This document shows positions 4,984-5,904 of a DNA stretch of 5,904 nt, piece by piece. Source of the stretch: Candidatus Gastranaerophilales bacterium (lineage in GTDB: Bacteria; Cyanobacteriota; Vampirovibrionia; Gastranaerophilales; Gastranaerophilaceae); NCBI GenBank assembly GCA_944323095.1, contig CALURE010000100.1:1-5904 (forward strand). Direction: 5' to 3'. How positions within the stretch are numbered: the first letter of the stretch is position 1; each line of letters starts with the position of its first letter. The notes under the pieces were generated by a model. That model was not told where the DNA came from. It ran no database searches and saw nothing but the letters and a program-made list of their open reading frames with translations. The translations under genes and the position numbers were made by a program.

Positions 4984-5690
4984 TTTTCCCTCGCCTGACG
5001 TTCGATATTTGCTGCCGGTAAAGAAACCTCGAAAGTTGTCATATTATTTTCACTTTTCACTGAAATTTTGCCGCCCATTTTTTCTGTGAGATTTTTTATT
5101 ATAAAAAGTCCGAGACCGCTGCCCTGTACTTTTCGTGTTAATGGATTGTCAATTCTTGAAAATTTTGTGAAAATTTTTTCGTAATCTTCCTCTTTTATTT
5201 CTATACCGTGATTTGTAACATCAATAAACACCATATCAACATTGAAATGTGTTTTGATATATATTGTAGAATTTAAATCTCCGTATTTTGCGGCATTTTC
5301 CATTAAATTTGTCATAATTTGCTGAAATTTGTCTTTATCTGCCAGTATTGGAGGGGTGGAAGCCTGAATTTCAATAACAAAATTTTTGTCGCTGTATTGA
5401 TTTTTTATTATTGAAGCTGTCATTTCAATGACAGGTTTTATATTAACTTCTTTTAAAATAAGGTTTGTATTTGTATTTTGAAGTTTTGTAATGGAAAGCA
5501 TATTTTCAACAAGATTAATCAGCCTGTTTGATTGTTCTGTGATTATTTTCAGGAATTTTTTTTTGCTTTCATCATCAATTTTATCCCATGATGCGAGCAT
5601 TGTTTCCGAGAAGCCTTTTATTGACGTTAAAGGTGTCCTGAGTTCGTGACTTACGGTTGATATGAAATCTTCATAATCTTTATCGTTCAT
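4971..5690 (-). CDS. Soluble sensor histidine kinase core without sensor domain, 239 aa
   Basis: The protein begins almost at the HisKA dimerisation domain: H-box FISTVSHELRTPL with phospho-accepting H15. The HATPase_c domain follows: N-box NLMENAAKYG (N128, N132), F-box IFTKFSR (174-177) and G2 box GSGLGL (190-195) are intact. The G1 box is odd: residues 158-165 read DVTNHGIEI where DxGxG is expected, so the adenine-contacting Asp is Asn160 and the second Gly is Glu164. There is no membrane helix, PAS, GAF or HAMP domain, so signal input must come from a partner protein or the short N-terminus. Histidine kinases autophosphorylate on His and pass phosphate to a receiver Asp, here most likely D361 of the overlapping downstream regulator. 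No in-frame ATG, GTG or TTG was seen in the roughly 60 bases upstream. No Shine-Dalgarno site precedes the ATG; a perfect extended -10 does, predicting a leaderless start. Confidence 0.9.
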   Translation of the reverse strand: MNDKDYEDFISTVSHELRTPLTSIKGFSETMLASWDKIDDESKKKFLKIITEQSNRLINLVENMLSITKLQNTNTNLILKEVNIKPVIEMTASIIKNQYSDKNFVIEIQASTPPILADKDKFQQIMTNLMENAAKYGDLNSTIYIKTHFNVDMVFIDVTNHGIEIKEEDYEKIFTKFSRIDNPLTRKVQGSGLGLFIIKNLTEKMGGKISVKSENNMTTFEVSLPAANIERQAREKCSQ

Positions 5691-5696
5691 ATATTT

Positions 5697-5705
5697 ATTA
5701 TAACA
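5697..5705 (-). promoter_or_regulatory. Extended -10 promoter TGTTATAAT of the kinase-regulator operon (predicted leaderless)
   Basis: The minus strand carries TGTTATAAT, a perfect extended -10. Seven bases from its last T is 5690, the A of the kinase ATG, so the transcript should begin at the start codon. No -35 better than 2/6 lies at 17 or 18 bases, consistent with dependence on the TG motif. Confidence 0.6.
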
Positions 5706-5830
5706 TGTTGAATAAAAAAATATAAGATTCTTTAATAAACAGTAAAAAAGCTTAAGAGTTTAAATAGCAGAAAACTCGCTTTATATCTGCTAAATGGGCC
5801 TTTCTCCGTTAGCTTTAACAATTTAAAGGC

Positions 5831-5851
5831 GGGAACGCTTGCGCTTATCCC
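5831..5851 (-). repeat. Second copy (inverted) of the GGGATAAGCG...CGTTCCC repeat
   Basis: Read on the minus strand these 21 bases equal the core at 1769-1788 with one extra C in the middle. GGGA and TCCC ends can pair. The flanks differ: the copy at 1766 extends the stem with GGT/ACC, whereas this one has no matching extension. A GCCTTT/AAAGGC inverted pair (5798-5803, 5825-5830) lies immediately to its left. Confidence 0.65.
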
Positions 5852-5864
5852 TACGTACTGGCTA

Positions 5865-5898
5865 CTCCCTCTCCTTTGGGAGAGGGCAGGGGTGAGGG
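5865..5898 (+). repeat. REP-like 34-bp palindromic repeat, copy 2
   Basis: It has the same length and orientation as 1915-1948 with 30 of 34 bases identical; differences fall in the loop (TTT versus CAT with one flanking change) and at two bases before GGGTGAGGG. The stem CCCTCTCC/GGGAGAGGG is conserved. It lies 13 bases from the repeat at 5831-5851, upstream of the kinase operon. Confidence 0.8.
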
Positions 5899-5904
5899 CT
5901 TATT

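Noticed and set aside
4886..5089. 67-codon plus-strand open frame across the kinase-regulator junction
   Set aside because: It is antisense to two overlapping two-component genes with conserved motifs.
5765..5792. TAGCAGA/TCTGCTA hairpin upstream of the kinase operon
   Set aside because: A 7-bp stem with a 14-base loop and no T tract on either strand; no gene visible that it would terminate.

Overview
The window is AT-rich bacterial DNA with standard stop codons. Several genes carry good AGGAG-type ribosome binding sites, and intergenic stretches hold dispersed palindromic repeats. The mix of a TAIG-repeat tail-fibre-like protein with an S74 domain, multi-domain receiver/GGDEF-like regulators and low GC reminds me of gut Melainabacteria/Gastranaerophilales. 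That is an impression from sequence style, not a proven placement.

Layout. Positions 1-1755 (+) hold the 3' part of a repeat-rich fibre/adhesin-like gene ending in a peptidase S74 self-cleaving chaperone domain. Positions 1756-2131 have no convincing gene. They hold a mosaic of repeats: a GGTGGGA hairpin that may terminate the fibre gene, a GGCTC hairpin repeat, a 34-bp REP-like palindrome, an 87-bp imperfect inverted repeat and an intrinsic terminator. Three minus-strand genes follow: an unrecognised 43-aa protein (2132-2263), a stand-alone receiver protein (2338-2730) and a membrane-anchored Hsp20-like protein (2797-3363). A divergent promoter region (3364-3511) separates the Hsp20 gene from a plus-strand ribbon-helix-helix regulator (3512-3700). 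That regulator's stop codon interlocks with the stop of a minus-strand operon, in which a soluble histidine kinase (4971-5690) overlaps by 13 bp a REC / degenerate-GGDEF / REC response regulator (3697-4983). The right edge (5706-5904) has no gene but repeats two of the palindrome families seen on the left.

How the parts fit. The kinase and overlapping regulator are almost certainly a cognate two-component pair. The regulator has no DNA-binding domain and only its second receiver looks phosphorylatable. The stand-alone receiver could be a further phosphoacceptor in the same network, but only proximity suggests this. The Hsp20-like protein and the RHH regulator share an intergenic control region.

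The least expected signal is in the promoters. Both the kinase gene and the stand-alone receiver gene have an extended -10 box (TGTTATAAT and TGTTATCAT) exactly six bases before the ATG and no ribosome binding site. This predicts leaderless mRNAs in a genome whose neighbouring genes use Shine-Dalgarno sites.
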